From: an uncultured Pseudoxanthomonas sp.
GTDB lineage: Bacteria; Pseudomonadota; Gammaproteobacteria; Xanthomonadales; Xanthomonadaceae
Direction of reading: 5' to 3'
DNA: 64,000 nt
Assembly (NCBI GenBank): GCA_946479745.1
Contig: CAMLGZ010000018.1
Location: 13,483 to 77,482, forward strand
Both the position numbers and the translations under genes were made by a program. The notes below the pieces were generated by a model. It saw only the letters and a list, made by a program, of their open reading frames with translations. It had not been told where the DNA came from and did not search any database. Position 1 is the first letter of the stretch. Each line of letters opens with the position of its first letter. Below, piece by piece: positions 26,185 through 37,677 of this stretch.

Positions 26185-28791
26185 GTGAGCGATCCGGCGA
26201 CCCTTACCCACACCCCGCTCATGAAGCAATTCTTCGCCGCCAAGGCGGAGTATCCGGACCTGCTGCTGCTGTTCCGTATGGGCGACTTCTACGAACTGTT
26301 CTACGACGACGCCCGCAAGGCCGCGCGTCTGCTGGACATCACGCTGACCCAGCGCGGCAGTTCGGCCGGCGCGCCGATCCCGATGGCGGGGGTGCCCGTG
26401 CACGCCTACGAAGGCTATCTGGCGCGGCTGGTGGCCTTGGGCGAATCGGTGGCGATCTGCGAACAGATCGGCGACCCCGCGCTGGCCAAGGGCCTGGTGG
26501 AGCGCAAGGTGGTGCGCATCGTCACCCCGGGCACGGTGACCGACGAGGCGCTGCTGAACGAGCGCCGCGATACCTTGCTGATGGCGGTTTCGCGCGGCAA
26601 ATCTGGTTATGGGTTGGCCTGGGCAGATCTGGCTGGCGGCCGTTTCCTGGTCAATGAAGTGGAAAACGCCGACGCATTGGAAGCGGAGCTCTCGCGTCTC
26701 GAGCCTGCTGAAGTCCTTATTCCTGACGAGGAAGGCCTGCCCTCCTTCCTGCAGGCACGCACCGGCCTGCGCCGGCGCGCGCCCTGGCTGTTCGATGCCG
26801 ACAGCGGACGCCGCCAGTTGCTGCAGTTCTTCCGTCTGCACGACCTGAGCGGTTTCGGCATCGACGACCGGCCGCTGGCGACCGCCGCTGCCGGCGCCCT
26901 GCTCGGCTACGTGGAGGAAACCCAGAAACAGCGCCTGCCGCACCTGACCGCGATCACGGTGGAATCGGCGGGCGATGCGATCGCCATGAACGCGGCCACG
27001 CGCAGGCACCTGGAGCTGGACACGCGCGTCGACGGAGACACCAGGCACACCTTGCTGGGCGTGCTGGATTCCACCGTCAGCCCGATGGGCGGACGCCTGC
27101 TGCGGCGCTGGCTGCACCGTCCGTTGCGCGATCGCCAGGTACTGGGTCAACGGCACCAGGCGGTGGCCGCGCTGATCGAAAGCCGCGGTGACGACGCACT
27201 ACGCGAACGCTTCCGCGCGTTGGGCGATATCGAACGCATCCTCACCCGCGTGGCGCTGCGTTCCGCACGTCCTCGCGATATGTCGACGCTGCGCGACGGC
27301 TTGGCCATGCTGCCCGGCATCCGCGACACGCTGGCCCCGCTCGACTCTCCCCGGTTGCGGGCGCTTTCGGCCGAGCTGGGCGAACATACCGACACCGCGC
27401 ACCTGCTGGCCGCCGCCATCGCCGAACAGCCGCCGATGAAACTCAGCGACGGCGGCGTGATCGCCGCCGATTACGACGCCGAGCTGGACGAACTGCGCCG
27501 CCTGAGCACCCATGCCGACCAGTTCCTGATCGACCTGGAAACCCGCGAACGCGAAAGCAGCGGCATCAACTCGCTCAAGGTCGGCTACAACCGCGTACAC
27601 GGCTACTACATCGAGATCAGCAAGGCGCTGTCCGAACGCGCGCCGGTGCACTACACCCGCCGGCAGACGCTGAGCAACGCCGAGCGCTACATCACCGAAG
27701 AGCTCAAATCCTTCGAAGACAAAGTGCTGTCTGCGCGCGAGCGCTCGCTGTCGCGCGAAAAACTGCTGTACGAACAGCTGCTCGACGCGCTGGGCGAAGC
27801 GCTTGAGCCGCTGAAGCGCTGCGCCTCGGCGCTGAGCGAGCTCGACGTGCTGGCCGGCTTCAGCGAACGCGCGCAGGCCCTGGATTGGTCGCAGCCCGAA
27901 CTGAGCGAAGTGCCGGGCCTGCGCATCGAGCGCGGCCGCCACCCGGTGGTGGAAGCGGTGCGCGAGGAACCGTTCGAACCCAACGATCTTGTGCTGGGTG
28001 ATGATGCCCACGACGGCGGACGCCGGATGCTGATCATCACCGGGCCCAACATGGGTGGCAAGAGCACTTACATGCGCCAGAACGCGCTGATCGTGCTGTT
28101 GGCCCACATCGGCAGTTTCGTGCCGGCCTCGCGCGCCGTGATCGGGCCGACCGACCGCATCCTCACCCGCATCGGCGCCGGCGACGATTTGGCGCGCGGG
28201 CAATCCACTTTCATGGTGGAAATGGCCGAGACCAGCTACATCCTGCATCACGCCACCGAACAATCGCTGGTGCTGATGGACGAAATCGGCCGCGGCACCT
28301 CCACCTACGATGGTCTGGCGCTAGCCGATGCAGTGGCGCGGCACTTGGCCGCGACCAATCGCTGCTACACCTTGTTCGCCACCCATTACTTCGAACTCAC
28401 CGCACTGGCCGAGCCCGGCAGCGGCATCGCCAACGTGCATCTGGATGCGGTGGAGCATCACGACAAGAACGGCGGCGATTCGCTGGTATTCATGCACGCG
28501 GTCAAGGACGGTCCGGCCGACCGCAGCTTCGGCCTGCAGGTCGCCGCATTGGCCGGCTTGCCGAAAACCACGGTGCAGCAGGCGCGCCGCCGGCTGGCGG
28601 AACTCGAGCAGCGCGGCGGCGAAAGCCACGCCGCGCAGATGGCGCCGCAGGCGCTGGACCAACCGCAGCAATTCGGTTTGTTTGCACCGGCACCTTCGGT
28701 GGCACAGGAAGCGCTGGCCGCGCTGGATCCCGACGAACTAACGCCCAAGCAGGCGTTGGAAGCGCTCTACCGGCTCAAATCCCTGCTGTAG
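26185..28791 (+). CDS. mutS: DNA mismatch repair protein MutS
   Basis: 868 residues, GTG start (an in-frame ATG at 26221 is possible). The mismatch-reading motif GDFYELF gives Phe35 and Glu37. Lever/clamp domains follow, then the ABC ATPase with Walker [12 protein letters not shown] near residue 619, [17 protein letters not shown] and ATHYFELT. The C-terminal tetramerisation tail ends [20 protein letters not shown]. It binds mispairs and recruits MutL. Monocistronic by context; its 3' end runs into a REP palindrome whose first bases overlap the stop codon. Confidence 0.98.
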   Translation: MSDPATLTHTPLMKQFFAAKAEYPDLLLLFRMGDFYELFYDDARKAARLLDITLTQRGSSAGAPIPMAGVPVHAYEGYLARLVALGESVAICEQIGDPALAKGLVERKVVRIVTPGTVTDEALLNERRDTLLMAVSRGKSGYGLAWADLAGGRFLVNEVENADALEAELSRLEPAEVLIPDEEGLPSFLQARTGLRRRAPWLFDADSGRRQLLQFFRLHDLSGFGIDDRPLATAAAGALLGYVEETQKQRLPHLTAITVESAGDAIAMNAATRRHLELDTRVDGDTRHTLLGVLDSTVSPMGGRLLRRWLHRPLRDRQVLGQRHQAVAALIESRGDDALRERFRALGDIERILTRVALRSARPRDMSTLRDGLAMLPGIRDTLAPLDSPRLRALSAELGEHTDTAHLLAAAIAEQPPMKLSDGGVIAADYDAELDELRRLSTHADQFLIDLETRERESSGINSLKVGYNRVHGYYIEISKALSERAPVHYTRRQTLSNAERYITEELKSFEDKVLSARERSLSREKLLYEQLLDALGEALEPLKRCASALSELDVLAGFSERAQALDWSQPELSEVPGLRIERGRHPVVEAVREEPFEPNDLVLGDDAHDGGRRMLIITGPNMGGKSTYMRQNALIVLLAHIGSFVPASRAVIGPTDRILTRIGAGDDLARGQSTFMVEMAETSYILHHATEQSLVLMDEIGRGTSTYDGLALADAVARHLAATNRCYTLFATHYFELTALAEPGSGIANVHLDAVEHHDKNGGDSLVFMHAVKDGPADRSFGLQVAALAGLPKTTVQQARRRLAELEQRGGESHAAQMAPQALDQPQQFGLFAPAPSVAQEALAALDPDELTPKQALEALYRLKSLL

Positions 28792-28860
28792 GTCGGGGCT
28801 ACGCCCCCGACACACGTATGGCTTGATGTCCCGTGCGTCGGGGGCGTAGCCCCGACCTAC
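28788..28860. repeat. GTAG REP pair after mutS
   Basis: Two perfect 24-base inverted arms (28788-28811 and 28837-28860), each beginning GTAGGTCGGGG at its outer end, around a 25-base centre. Each arm can also fold on itself. Likely doubles as a transcript end for mutS. Confidence 0.85.
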
Positions 28861-31397
<2,537 letters not shown>

Positions 31398-31474
31398 TCC
31401 GGGAGGAGCCACCAGCGCGACCGACCAACGGCGGGAGGTACGCGTCTGACCAGGGGACTGTGAAGCAATACGGA

Positions 31475-31500
31475 GGGCGCGATTTTCGCGCCCTTTTCTT
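31475..31500 (+). terminator. katG terminator
   Basis: Stem GGGCGCGA / TCGCGCCC with three-base loop followed by TTTTCTT. Confidence 0.9.
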
Positions 31501-31614
31501 GAGCGTCAGCACATCCTTCGCTTCGGCCTGGGGGCAAAGTGTGAGTACAGCCCTGCTCCGAATAGGGATAGCATGGCCGTCCGCTTCATACCCACGTCCT
31601 GGAGGACGCCTGAC

Positions 31615-32232
31615 ATGAGCACCAACAGCCTCGCCGAAGAACTGTTCCAGCAATTGCAGGGCGCACCGTTGCAGCAGGTTTCCCAGCAACTGGGCACCGG
31701 CCAGATGCAGACCTCAAGCGCCATCAGCGCGGCATTGCCGCTGTTGCTCGGCGCATTGGGCAAAAACACCGCCGAGCCTCAAGGCGCCGAAGCCTTGTTC
31801 GGCGCGCTGCAGCGCGATCACGCCGGCTTGGACCTGGGCAGCGTGCTTGGCGCGGTGTTGGGCGGCAGCGCGGCCCCGGCGGCGCAGAACAACGGTGCAG
31901 CGATCCTGGGCCACATCTTCGGCGGCAACCAGCCGCGCGCCGAGGCCAGCCTGGGTCAGGCCACCGGCCTGGGCGGCGACAAGGCGGGCCAGTTGATGAA
32001 GATTTTGGCCCCGATCGTGCTGTCGTTCCTGGCGCAGCGTTTCATGAGCCAGGGCAATGCGAACCCGAGCGGCCTGAGCCAGGTGCTCGGCCAGGAGCGT
32101 CAAGTCGCGCAGCAGCAGGGCGGATTAGGCGGCGGCTTGCTGGGTGCAGTGCTGGATCAGGATGGCGATGGCCAATTGGGTCTGGGCGATCTGCTGAAGA
32201 TTGGCGGTGGGTTGCTGGGCGGCAAGCGCTGA
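31615..32232 (+). CDS. DUF937/YidB-like protein
   Basis: 205 residues from the ATG at 31615, chosen for the GGAGG site 9 bases upstream. Family features: an N-terminal SLAEELFQQLQGAPLQQVSQ helix, repeated Ala/Gly-rich helices (ALPLLLGALGKNTAEPQGAE, GSVLGAVLGGS) and a C-terminal LDQDGDGQLGLGDLLKIGGG stretch that reads like a calcium-binding loop followed by a glycine-rich tail. The function of the family is unknown. It is flanked by terminators on both sides, so it is a single-gene unit. Confidence 0.8.
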   Translation: MSTNSLAEELFQQLQGAPLQQVSQQLGTGQMQTSSAISAALPLLLGALGKNTAEPQGAEALFGALQRDHAGLDLGSVLGAVLGGSAAPAAQNNGAAILGHIFGGNQPRAEASLGQATGLGGDKAGQLMKILAPIVLSFLAQRFMSQGNANPSGLSQVLGQERQVAQQQGGLGGGLLGAVLDQDGDGQLGLGDLLKIGGGLLGGKR

Positions 32233-32261
32233 GTTTCGTCCAACGCTGAGGTTATTCAGCC

Positions 32262-32296
32262 AAAAAAAACGCCGGCAGTGATGTCGGCGTTTTTTA
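32262..32296 (+). terminator. Terminator of the DUF937 gene
   Basis: A-run, stem ACGCCG / CGGCGT, ten-base loop, T-run; 30 bases past the stop. Symmetric enough to act on both strands. Confidence 0.85.
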
Positions 32297-32352
32297 TTTC
32301 GAGCCGAGAGATTTTCCGATAAGAACAAAAATCCCGCCCATGAATAAAAATC

Positions 32353-32552
32353 CCGTTCGTGGTGAGCCTGTCGAACCACGCTTTTCGAGGGAAACATCAG
32401 TTGTCCGCAGAACGACTCCACAGCAAACTGAAGCATCCAGTAGGGCGGGCACTGCCCGCCATAGCCTTGACCCGCGAAAGGCCCGGCGGGCAGTGCCCGC
32501 CCTACTGAAATAAATCGCAAAGAGCGTGGTTCGACAGGCTCACCACGAACGG
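32353..32552. repeat. Nested palindrome, outer arms
   Basis: Outer inverted arms 32353-32382 and 32523-32552 match over 30 bases (start CCGTTCGTGGTGAGCCTGTC). A second, unrelated palindrome (32438-32507) sits between them. No coding sequence. Confidence 0.85.
32438..32507. repeat. GTAG REP pair nested inside the outer palindrome
   Basis: Inverted arms 32438-32460 and 32485-32507 (23 bases, outer ends CAGTAGGGCGGGCA). Each arm contains its own GGCGGGCA/TGCCCGCC-type hairpin. Confidence 0.85.
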
Positions 32553-32586
32553 ATGTAAAGGGACTCAAGCCCTATTCGAATCTTCG

Positions 32587-32982
32587 CTACAACGCATCCA
32601 GATCCCCCAACGCCTGTATCAACCGCCGCGCCCGCTTGTCCGGCTTATGCTCCGGCGCGCGATAGCCGTTGCGTTCGGCAGCCCGCTGCGCGCGCGCCTG
32701 TTCGCGGTGCACGCGCGAGGCCTCGCTTTCGGCATATAGAGTCTGCGCAACACTGGCCGGTCCGCGCTGTTGGCTGAGCACCAGCACCTGGATTTCGAAG
32801 TGTTCTTCGCCGCGCGATATCTTCAAGCCATCGCCGACCCGCACCATCCGCGACGGTTTCGCGCGCTGTCCGCCCGCCTCCACTTTCCCGGTTTCCACCG
32901 CCTGCTTGGCCAGGCTGCGGGTCTTGAAGAAGCGCGCGGCCCAGAGCCAGATGTCCAGGCGGATTGAGGGGGATTCGGTCAC
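32587..32982 (-). CDS. hslR: S4-domain RNA-binding protein (HslR/Hsp15-like)
   Basis: 131 residues. The S4 fold occupies residues about 8-70 (RLDIWLWAARFFKTRSLAKQ, KVEAGGQRAKPSRMVRVGDG). A basic C-terminal tail (RAQRAAERNGYRAPEHKPDK) is typical of Hsp15, which binds free 50S subunits carrying nascent chains and recycles stalled ribosomes after heat shock. Transcribed away from the cassette array. Confidence 0.88.
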   Translation of the reverse strand: MTESPSIRLDIWLWAARFFKTRSLAKQAVETGKVEAGGQRAKPSRMVRVGDGLKISRGEEHFEIQVLVLSQQRGPASVAQTLYAESEASRVHREQARAQRAAERNGYRAPEHKPDKRARRLIQALGDLDAL

Positions 32983-33048
32983 TGGGGAATGATGCCGTAA
33001 AAGCGGGCTATTATCCGTTAACGCGGCGTGGTTTCCGTATAAACAATA

Positions 33049-33055
33049 GTTAGGC
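33049..33055 (+). other. Possible recombination half-site opening the cassette array
   Basis: GTTAGGC, the R'-type crossover sequence of attC/attI sites, 8 bases before the first cassette gene. No full site can be assigned upstream, so it may be the remnant of an attI or a truncated attC. Confidence 0.4.
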
Positions 33056-33062
33056 GCTCGAA

Positions 33063-33431
33063 ATGATTACCCGTATTCCAGCTCTTGAGTTCATGCAGGG
33101 GGCCGTCGGCATTTATCAATCTCCGGACCAATTGACGTCGCTGCGTGTAACAGGCTGCGGTTACGGACAGGTAGTGGAGTTTCGCCCCAACAACAACGTT
33201 CAACTTGCTGGCGTTGTGGGTGCCACGGGCGACTCCATCGAGCTTTTCGCCCAGTTGGGCCTGCCCAACGTAGTTCGGATGAGCGGAGACCTCCAATCTC
33301 AGAACATCGTCTCGTTCCAGGCTCAAGAGCCGTCGGTGGGCCTGCTTCTTGCGCTTGACGGTGACACGCTCACCCTTACCATCTCTGTCAAAGGCGCGAC
33401 TAGCGCCTGCCATGTGCTGCACCGCGCTTAG
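33063..33431 (+). CDS. Integron cassette 1: hypothetical protein
   Basis: 122 residues, no family recognised. No signal peptide or membrane segment. The sequence alternates hydrophobic and polar residues in a way that suggests a beta-rich small protein (VVEFRPNNNVQLAGVVGATG, SVGLLLALDGDTLTLTISVK). The gene starts 8 bases after a GTTAGGC half-site and its stop codon lies inside attC1, the usual gene-cassette layout. Confidence 0.7.
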   Translation: MITRIPALEFMQGAVGIYQSPDQLTSLRVTGCGYGQVVEFRPNNNVQLAGVVGATGDSIELFAQLGLPNVVRMSGDLQSQNIVSFQAQEPSVGLLLALDGDTLTLTISVKGATSACHVLHRA

Positions 33432-33485
33432 CAATTCACTCAAGCCGAAGCTGCTTCGCGGCTCGGCTTAATTCGGGCGTTAGAC
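33426..33485 (+). repeat. attC1 recombination site
   Basis: 60 bases. R'' GCTTAGC at 33426-33432 overlaps the stop codon; R' GTTAGAC at 33479-33485. Between them CAATTCACTCAAGCCGAAGC and GGCTCGGCTTAATTC form the imperfect stem typical of the Xanthomonas/Pseudomonas-type attC. Confidence 0.85.
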
Positions 33486-33491
33486 CTCACT

Positions 33492-33842
33492 ATGAAGCTA
33501 ATCGAGATTTTTGTTCTTTTTGGTGGCGGCTATGTCAGCGGTCTTTCGATTGGTTCTGGTTTCGCTTTCCAGGCCATTCGCAAGCTCTTTGCAGGCTCCT
33601 GGAGCCCGAGGAAGGAAGCAGCTTGGATCGCCCTTGCGATGCCAAACATCTTCATCTGCACAGTGATGTCAGTAATGCTGGTGGCTGCACTGGTTATTGA
33701 GGATCAGCCCGGGCGTTCGGATTTTTGGCCCCGGTTCGCTTGGTTCACCGGGGGTGTCCTGGTTGGCGGTTCGCTGACTATTCTCGCCGTGCATCTGATA
33801 AACATGGGTGCTCGCAACTACCGTAAGGCCGGCGAATCCTAA
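33492..33842 (+). CDS. Integron cassette 2: small membrane protein
   Basis: 116 residues, no family recognised. Three hydrophobic segments are visible, at about 5-27 (IFVLFGGGYVSGLSIGSGFA), 48-68 (ALAMPNIFICTVMSVMLVAA) and 80-104 (FAWFTGGVLVGGSLTILAVH), so it should be an inner-membrane protein. It starts 7 bases after attC1 and ends at the collapsed attC2. Confidence 0.7.
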   Translation: MKLIEIFVLFGGGYVSGLSIGSGFAFQAIRKLFAGSWSPRKEAAWIALAMPNIFICTVMSVMLVAALVIEDQPGRSDFWPRFAWFTGGVLVGGSLTILAVHLINMGARNYRKAGES

Positions 33843-33863
33843 CAATTCATTCAAGCGCTAGGC
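33837..33863 (+). repeat. Collapsed attC2 site
   Basis: 27 bases: R'' TCCTAAC (33837-33843), then CAATTCATTCAAGC, then GCTAGGC (33857-33863) as a mutated R'. The central stem present in the other sites is deleted. Confidence 0.65.
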
Positions 33864-33878
33864 TTCATTGGGGACATC

Positions 33879-34304
33879 ATGACAATTCGCTGGACGCAAA
33901 TCACAGATACGGTCGATTGGGATGAGATGTCCGAGCTCTATCGCATCGCCCCTCTTGGCACCAAGAGCGGTGACTGGCTGAAGACCGCCTATTCGAACAG
34001 TATGTTCAAGAGCCTCGCGTTTGATGACGGAAAAATTATCGCTGCCGGACGCGCGGTTGCCGACGGTGTGGACTGCTCCTATCTCTGCGACATTGTGGTC
34101 CACCCTTCCTGTCAGGGCTCCGGCTTGGGAAAAGAGCTCATACAAAGATTGGTTGATCTTTCCAGAGGTCATCGCAAAATCATCCTGTACGCCGTTCCTG
34201 GCCGGGAGCCGTTCTATGCCAAATTCGGCTTTCGTCGCATGAACACGGCTATGGCTATTTTTGCTGACCCGCAAAGAGCAGCAGCGGATGGATATACGCA
34301 ATGA
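33879..34304 (+). CDS. Integron cassette 3: GNAT N-acetyltransferase
   Basis: 141 residues, a complete small GNAT. The acetyl-CoA motif A is CDIVVHPSCQGSGLGKELIQ (Q-x-x-G-x-G pattern), followed by KIILYAVPGREPFYAKFGFR. The substrate is unknown; cassette GNATs range from antibiotic resistance to small-molecule modification. The start follows GGGGAC 7 bases upstream. Confidence 0.85.
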   Translation: MTIRWTQITDTVDWDEMSELYRIAPLGTKSGDWLKTAYSNSMFKSLAFDDGKIIAAGRAVADGVDCSYLCDIVVHPSCQGSGLGKELIQRLVDLSRGHRKIILYAVPGREPFYAKFGFRRMNTAMAIFADPQRAAADGYTQ

Positions 34305-34305
34305 T

Positions 34306-34365
34306 GCCGAGCAATTCACTCAAGCCGAAGCCGCTTTGCGGCTCGGCTCAACTCAGGCATTAGGC
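34306..34365 (+). repeat. attC3 recombination site
   Basis: 60 bases. R'' GCCGAGC at 34306-34312, R' ATTAGGC at 34359-34365, with the same CAAGCCGAAGCCGC / GCGGCTCGGCT stem as attC1 and attC4. It begins one base after the stop of cassette 3. Confidence 0.85.
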
Positions 34366-34380
34366 CGCTGGGGACCACAG

Positions 34381-34632
34381 ATGTTGTTTGAGTTCGATAT
34401 GGCTATGACTTGGCGGGAGACTCGGTACTTCCTCTTTGCCAAGAAGATCTGCCCAAAATGCTCAGGCTCCCTTGAGCGTCAGATTGCTACGCGTGACGAG
34501 GGCTTTGGGTGGCGTCAAGATGGCCTAGAGTTCGAGTATGGCCACAAGACAAAGGCGACGGTCTCGTACGAATGCCGCCCATGCAGGGTTTGGTATTCCA
34601 TTGGGCAACTTGCCTCCCGGCCAGCGGCCTAA
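34381..34632 (+). CDS. Integron cassette 4: small zinc-ribbon-like protein
   Basis: 83 residues from the ATG at 34381, chosen because an upstream in-frame start would place 40 residues across attC3. Two Cys pairs, KICPKC (about 20-25) and CRPC (about 66-69), form a likely zinc ribbon around a basic middle. Role unknown. The stop codon is inside attC4. Confidence 0.65.
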   Translation: MLFEFDMAMTWRETRYFLFAKKICPKCSGSLERQIATRDEGFGWRQDGLEFEYGHKTKATVSYECRPCRVWYSIGQLASRPAA

Positions 34633-34686
34633 TAGTCCATTAAAGCCGAAGCCGCTTCGCGGTTGGGCCTGAACCAGACGTTCGGG
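34627..34686 (+). repeat. attC4 recombination site
   Basis: 60 bases. R'' GCCTAAT at 34627-34633 over the stop codon, R' GTTCGGG at 34680-34686, stem AAGCCGAAGCCGCTTCGCGG. R' deviates from the GTTRRRY consensus. Confidence 0.8.
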
Positions 34687-34721
34687 CTCTGAGCGGGCGC
34701 ACAACGAAGGGAGGAGCAACA

Positions 34722-35141
34722 ATGAGTAGCAGCACTTCCCTCGGCGGTTGCCAATGCGGCTCGATCCGCTACGAAGTTCCTGGCGACCCTCTTGAGCTGT
34801 ACATATGCCATTGCAAGGAATGCCGGAAACAATCGGCTTCCGCCTTCGGTATCTCTTTCATCGTGCCGTACGTCTCGTTGCGCCTGACCCAGGGAACGCC
34901 GAAGTTCTGGTCGCGTCCGACCGACACTGGCAACATGCTCGACTGCGCCTTCTGCCCGGACTGCGGATCCCGGCTATGGCATCAGCGACGCGGTTCCACC
35001 GACACCATCAGCGTGAAAGGTGGTTCCTTGGACGAGCCGGTCGACCTTCGGCAAGCTGTGCACATCTGGACCTCGCGCATGCTGCCTGGAATAACCATTC
35101 CTCAAGGCGCCACTCATTTCCCCGGCGAGCCAGAAAGTTAG
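34722..35141 (+). CDS. Integron cassette 5: GFA/CENP-V family zinc protein
   Basis: 139 residues. GFA-domain zinc ligands: GGCQCGSIRYEV (Cys10, Cys12), CHCKECRK (Cys29, Cys31, Cys34) and FCPDCGSRLW (Cys78, Cys81). GFA proteins include glutathione-dependent formaldehyde-activating enzyme homologues, though most are uncharacterised. GGGAGGAGC lies 6 bases before the ATG. It is the last gene of the array; no attC follows its stop, so it may be the fixed end or the next site has been lost. Confidence 0.85.
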   Translation: MSSSTSLGGCQCGSIRYEVPGDPLELYICHCKECRKQSASAFGISFIVPYVSLRLTQGTPKFWSRPTDTGNMLDCAFCPDCGSRLWHQRRGSTDTISVKGGSLDEPVDLRQAVHIWTSRMLPGITIPQGATHFPGEPES

Positions 35142-35183
35142 TGGGTCCAGCTCGCGACGAAACCGCTCCGCATCGCATAAAGC

Positions 35184-35210
35184 AAAACGGCCACCCTGAG
35201 GTGGCCGTTT
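35184..35210 (-). terminator. rplS terminator (bidirectional)
   Basis: AAACGGCCACC / GGTGGCCGTTT stem with four-base loop, A and T runs on the two sides. Also closes the cassette array on the plus strand. Confidence 0.88.
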
Positions 35211-35233
35211 CGTCGACGCCGGGAAGTATCCGC

Positions 35234-35644
35234 TTATTCGGCGGAAGCAGCGGCGGCCAGCTTGGCGGCCTTGGCCTGCTGGCCGGCAGCCAGGTCTTCC
35301 TTGATGCGGGCGGCTTTGCCTTCCAGATCGCGCAGGTAGTACAGCTTGCCGGCGCGGACCTTGCCGCGGCGCTTCACTTCGACCGAGTCGATGACGGCGC
35401 TATGGGTCTGGAACACGCGCTCGACGCCGAAGCCGTGCGAGATCTTGCGCACAGTGAAAGCGGAGTTGAGGCCGGCGTTCTTCTTGCCGATCACCACGCC
35501 TTCGTAGGCCTGCACGCGTTCGCGGTTGCCTTCCTTGACCTTCACGTTCACCACAACGGTGTCACCGGGGCCGAAGGCGGGAAGTTCGCGCTTGATTTGG
35601 GCGGCTTCGAAATCAGCCAGGATGTTCATGTTGAGCTTGGTCAT
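35234..35644 (-). CDS. rplS: 50S ribosomal protein L19
   Basis: 136 residues from the ATG at 35644. Characteristic L19 sequence: [77 protein letters not shown]. The C-terminus carries an Ala/Lys-rich extension. Sits at the 30S-50S interface. Last gene of the ffh-rpsP-rimM-trmD-rplS set; a 321-base gap with repeats separates it from trmD, so it may have its own promoter. Confidence 0.97.
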   Translation of the reverse strand: MTKLNMNILADFEAAQIKRELPAFGPGDTVVVNVKVKEGNRERVQAYEGVVIGKKNAGLNSAFTVRKISHGFGVERVFQTHSAVIDSVEVKRRGKVRAGKLYYLRDLEGKAARIKEDLAAGQQAKAAKLAAAASAE

Positions 35645-35965
35645 GGTGGCACCGTGTAAGTGTCGTGGGCGTGTCGTTCGACAACTGGAAACTGATGCAG
35701 TCACCGGATTGTGCTGCACGATATTATTGTTGGGGTCCACATGCCGGATCCCGGCATGCGAGCCGCGCATTCTAACCCAAAATTTGCCGGCGAAGCAAAG
35801 GGTTAGCCGACTTTAGCCCCTCTCCCGCCGGGAGAGGGGTTGGGGTGAGGGTACGGCGGAGTCCGGATGGCGCAGTGATGGCTTCCTGACCAAGTCCGCA
35901 AAGCCGCTGGTTGCCGCCTTCCTCCAAATTGGCAGTACCTGACTCCGCCGTACCCCGATCCGGCG
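35645..35965. repeat. Inverted-repeat element between trmD and rplS
   Basis: Left part (about 35817-35838) is a CCCCTCTCCC/GGGAGAGGGG hairpin. GTACGGCGGAGTC near 35850 pairs with GACTCCGCCGTAC near 35941. The right part (about 35960-35998) carries the GGCGC-tATGCGCC hairpin and CCTTCCCCC/GGGGGAAGG stem, a variant of the element at 54969-55157. The last bases encode the end of TrmD. Confidence 0.6.
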
Positions 35966-36745
35966 CTATGCGCCACCTTCCCCCGATGGGGGAAGGGAAT
36001 TCTGGGGAAGTGAATTTCGCCGGAATTCCTCCAGCAGTGCCCGGTCGGCCTTGGACAGGGAAGCCTCATCCAGCAGATCCGGACGCCTGAGCCAGGTCCG
36101 GCCCAGCGCCTGCTGGCGCCGCCAGCGGGCAATGGCTGCATGGTCGCCGGAGCGCAGGACCGCCGGCACCTCGCCCAGGGCGTGGCTGGCCGGGTGGGTG
36201 AAATGGGGGCAATCCAGCAGCCCATCGTTCTCGAAACTGTCCTGGATGGCGGACTCAGCGTCGTTCAAAGCGCCCTCCTGCAGCCGCGCCACCGCGTCGA
36301 TGACCACCGCAGCGCCCAGCTCGCCGCCGGAAAGCACGTAATCGCCGATGGAGATTTCCTCGTCCACCTCCGCCGCGACCAGACGCTCGTCAATGCCTTC
36401 GTAACGGCCGCACAGCAGGATCAACCGCGGCAATGCCGCCAGTTCGCGCACCTTCGCCTGGGTCAACGGCACGCCCTGCGGAGTCAGATAAATCACCTTC
36501 GCCGGCAACTCACTGTCCGCGCGCGCAGCCGACAGGCAGGCCTGCAGCGGCTCGATCATCATCACCATGCCCGGACCGCCGCCGAAGGGGCGGTCGTCGA
36601 CCCGGCGATAGTTACCTTCGGCGTAGTCACGCGGATTCCAGCCCTGCAGCGACAAGAGGCCGCGCTCCTGCGCCCGGCCCACCACGCCGAAACCGGCGCA
36701 CTGCGCGATGAATTCCGGGAACAGGCTGAGCACGTCGATGCGCAT
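35966..36745 (-). CDS. trmD: tRNA (guanine-37-N1)-methyltransferase
   Basis: 259 residues from the ATG at 36745, which overlaps the rimM stop by one base (TGATG). SPOUT trefoil-knot signature [16 protein letters not shown] and [33 protein letters not shown] near 55. Methylates G37 of tRNAs reading CNN codons, preventing +1 frameshifts. The last ~8 residues ([11 protein letters not shown]) are read from the repeat element downstream, so a REP-type sequence supplies the C-terminal tail. Confidence 0.97.
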   Translation of the reverse strand: MRIDVLSLFPEFIAQCAGFGVVGRAQERGLLSLQGWNPRDYAEGNYRRVDDRPFGGGPGMVMMIEPLQACLSAARADSELPAKVIYLTPQGVPLTQAKVRELAALPRLILLCGRYEGIDERLVAAEVDEEISIGDYVLSGGELGAAVVIDAVARLQEGALNDAESAIQDSFENDGLLDCPHFTHPASHALGEVPAVLRSGDHAAIARWRRQQALGRTWLRRPDLLDEASLSKADRALLEEFRRNSLPQNSLPPSGEGGA

Positions 36746-37257
36746 CAGAAATCCGGATCCCAATCGACAGTGATCAGGCCGGCCTCAAAGTCCACGGACT
36801 TGACGAAATCCGGCTCGACGAACGGCACCATGCGGTCGCGGTCGCCACGGATCGACAGCACGTCGTTGGCGCCAGTGGAAAACAGGTGCGAAACAGTGCC
36901 GAAGTCCACGCCTTCAACATTGATCACGCGGAAACCTTCCAGATCGACCCAATAGAATTCGCCCGCCTTGGGCGGCGGCAATGCCGAACGCGGCACATAG
37001 ATATCGGTGCCGCGCATGGCTTCGACCACATCGCGATCGGTCACGTCCGGAAACGTGGCCACCAGATGCTTGCCCGATTCCTTGCCGCGCGCGCCTTCGA
37101 ACTGGCGCTCGTGGCCGGCCGCGTCGACCAGTATCCAAGGCTGGTAGCGGAAGATCGCATCGCGCGGCTCCGTCCAGGACTCGATCTTGATCTGTCCGCG
37201 TATGCCGAAGGCGCCGACGATCCTGCCCAGCAGGATCCGACGTTCGTTATCGCTCAT
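36745..37257 (-). CDS. rimM: Ribosome maturation factor RimM
   Basis: 170 residues. N-terminal RimM domain ([20 protein letters not shown]) and C-terminal PRC-barrel ([20 protein letters not shown]). Assists assembly of the 30S head around S19. It ends in a TGATG overlap with trmD and starts 39 bases after rpsP. Confidence 0.97.
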   Translation of the reverse strand: MSDNERRILLGRIVGAFGIRGQIKIESWTEPRDAIFRYQPWILVDAAGHERQFEGARGKESGKHLVATFPDVTDRDVVEAMRGTDIYVPRSALPPPKAGEFYWVDLEGFRVINVEGVDFGTVSHLFSTGANDVLSIRGDRDRMVPFVEPDFVKSVDFEAGLITVDWDPDF

Positions 37258-37296
37258 GGGGAAAAAGGACGGCGCTCAACGCGCCGTCCTGGCGGA

Positions 37297-37560
37297 TCAG
37301 GCCGAAGCCTGCGCCGCGACCTTGCCCGCTTCCTTGTACAGGTTGCGGACCTTGTCGGTCATCTGCGCGCCCTGGCCGACCCAATGATCGACGCGTGCGG
37401 TGTCCAGCTCGATGCGCTTCTCGTTGCCGCTGGCAACGGGGTTGTAGTAACCCAGGCGTTCGATGTTGCGGCCGTCGCGCGCGCTGCGCGAGTCGGTGAC
37501 GATGATGTGGTAGAACGGACGCTTCTTGGCGCCGCCACGGGTAAGGCGAATCTTGACCAT
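37297..37560 (-). CDS. rpsP: 30S ribosomal protein S16
   Basis: 87 residues from the ATG at 37560. [40 protein letters not shown] and [20 protein letters not shown] are the L/S16 family signature. First gene of the rpsP-rimM-trmD block; 117 bases separate it from the aminotransferase gene upstream. Confidence 0.98.
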   Translation of the reverse strand: MVKIRLTRGGAKKRPFYHIIVTDSRSARDGRNIERLGYYNPVASGNEKRIELDTARVDHWVGQGAQMTDKVRNLYKEAGKVAAQASA

Positions 37561-37677
37561 TGTGATGCTTTCCTGTGTTGCCCAGTCGCCATTGCGGCGC
37601 GGTGAACCGACAATTCTAAGCCATTGAATTGGGGAAGGAAACCCCGCCCTTCCCCGTAACACTCAGCTAGCCCGGCG

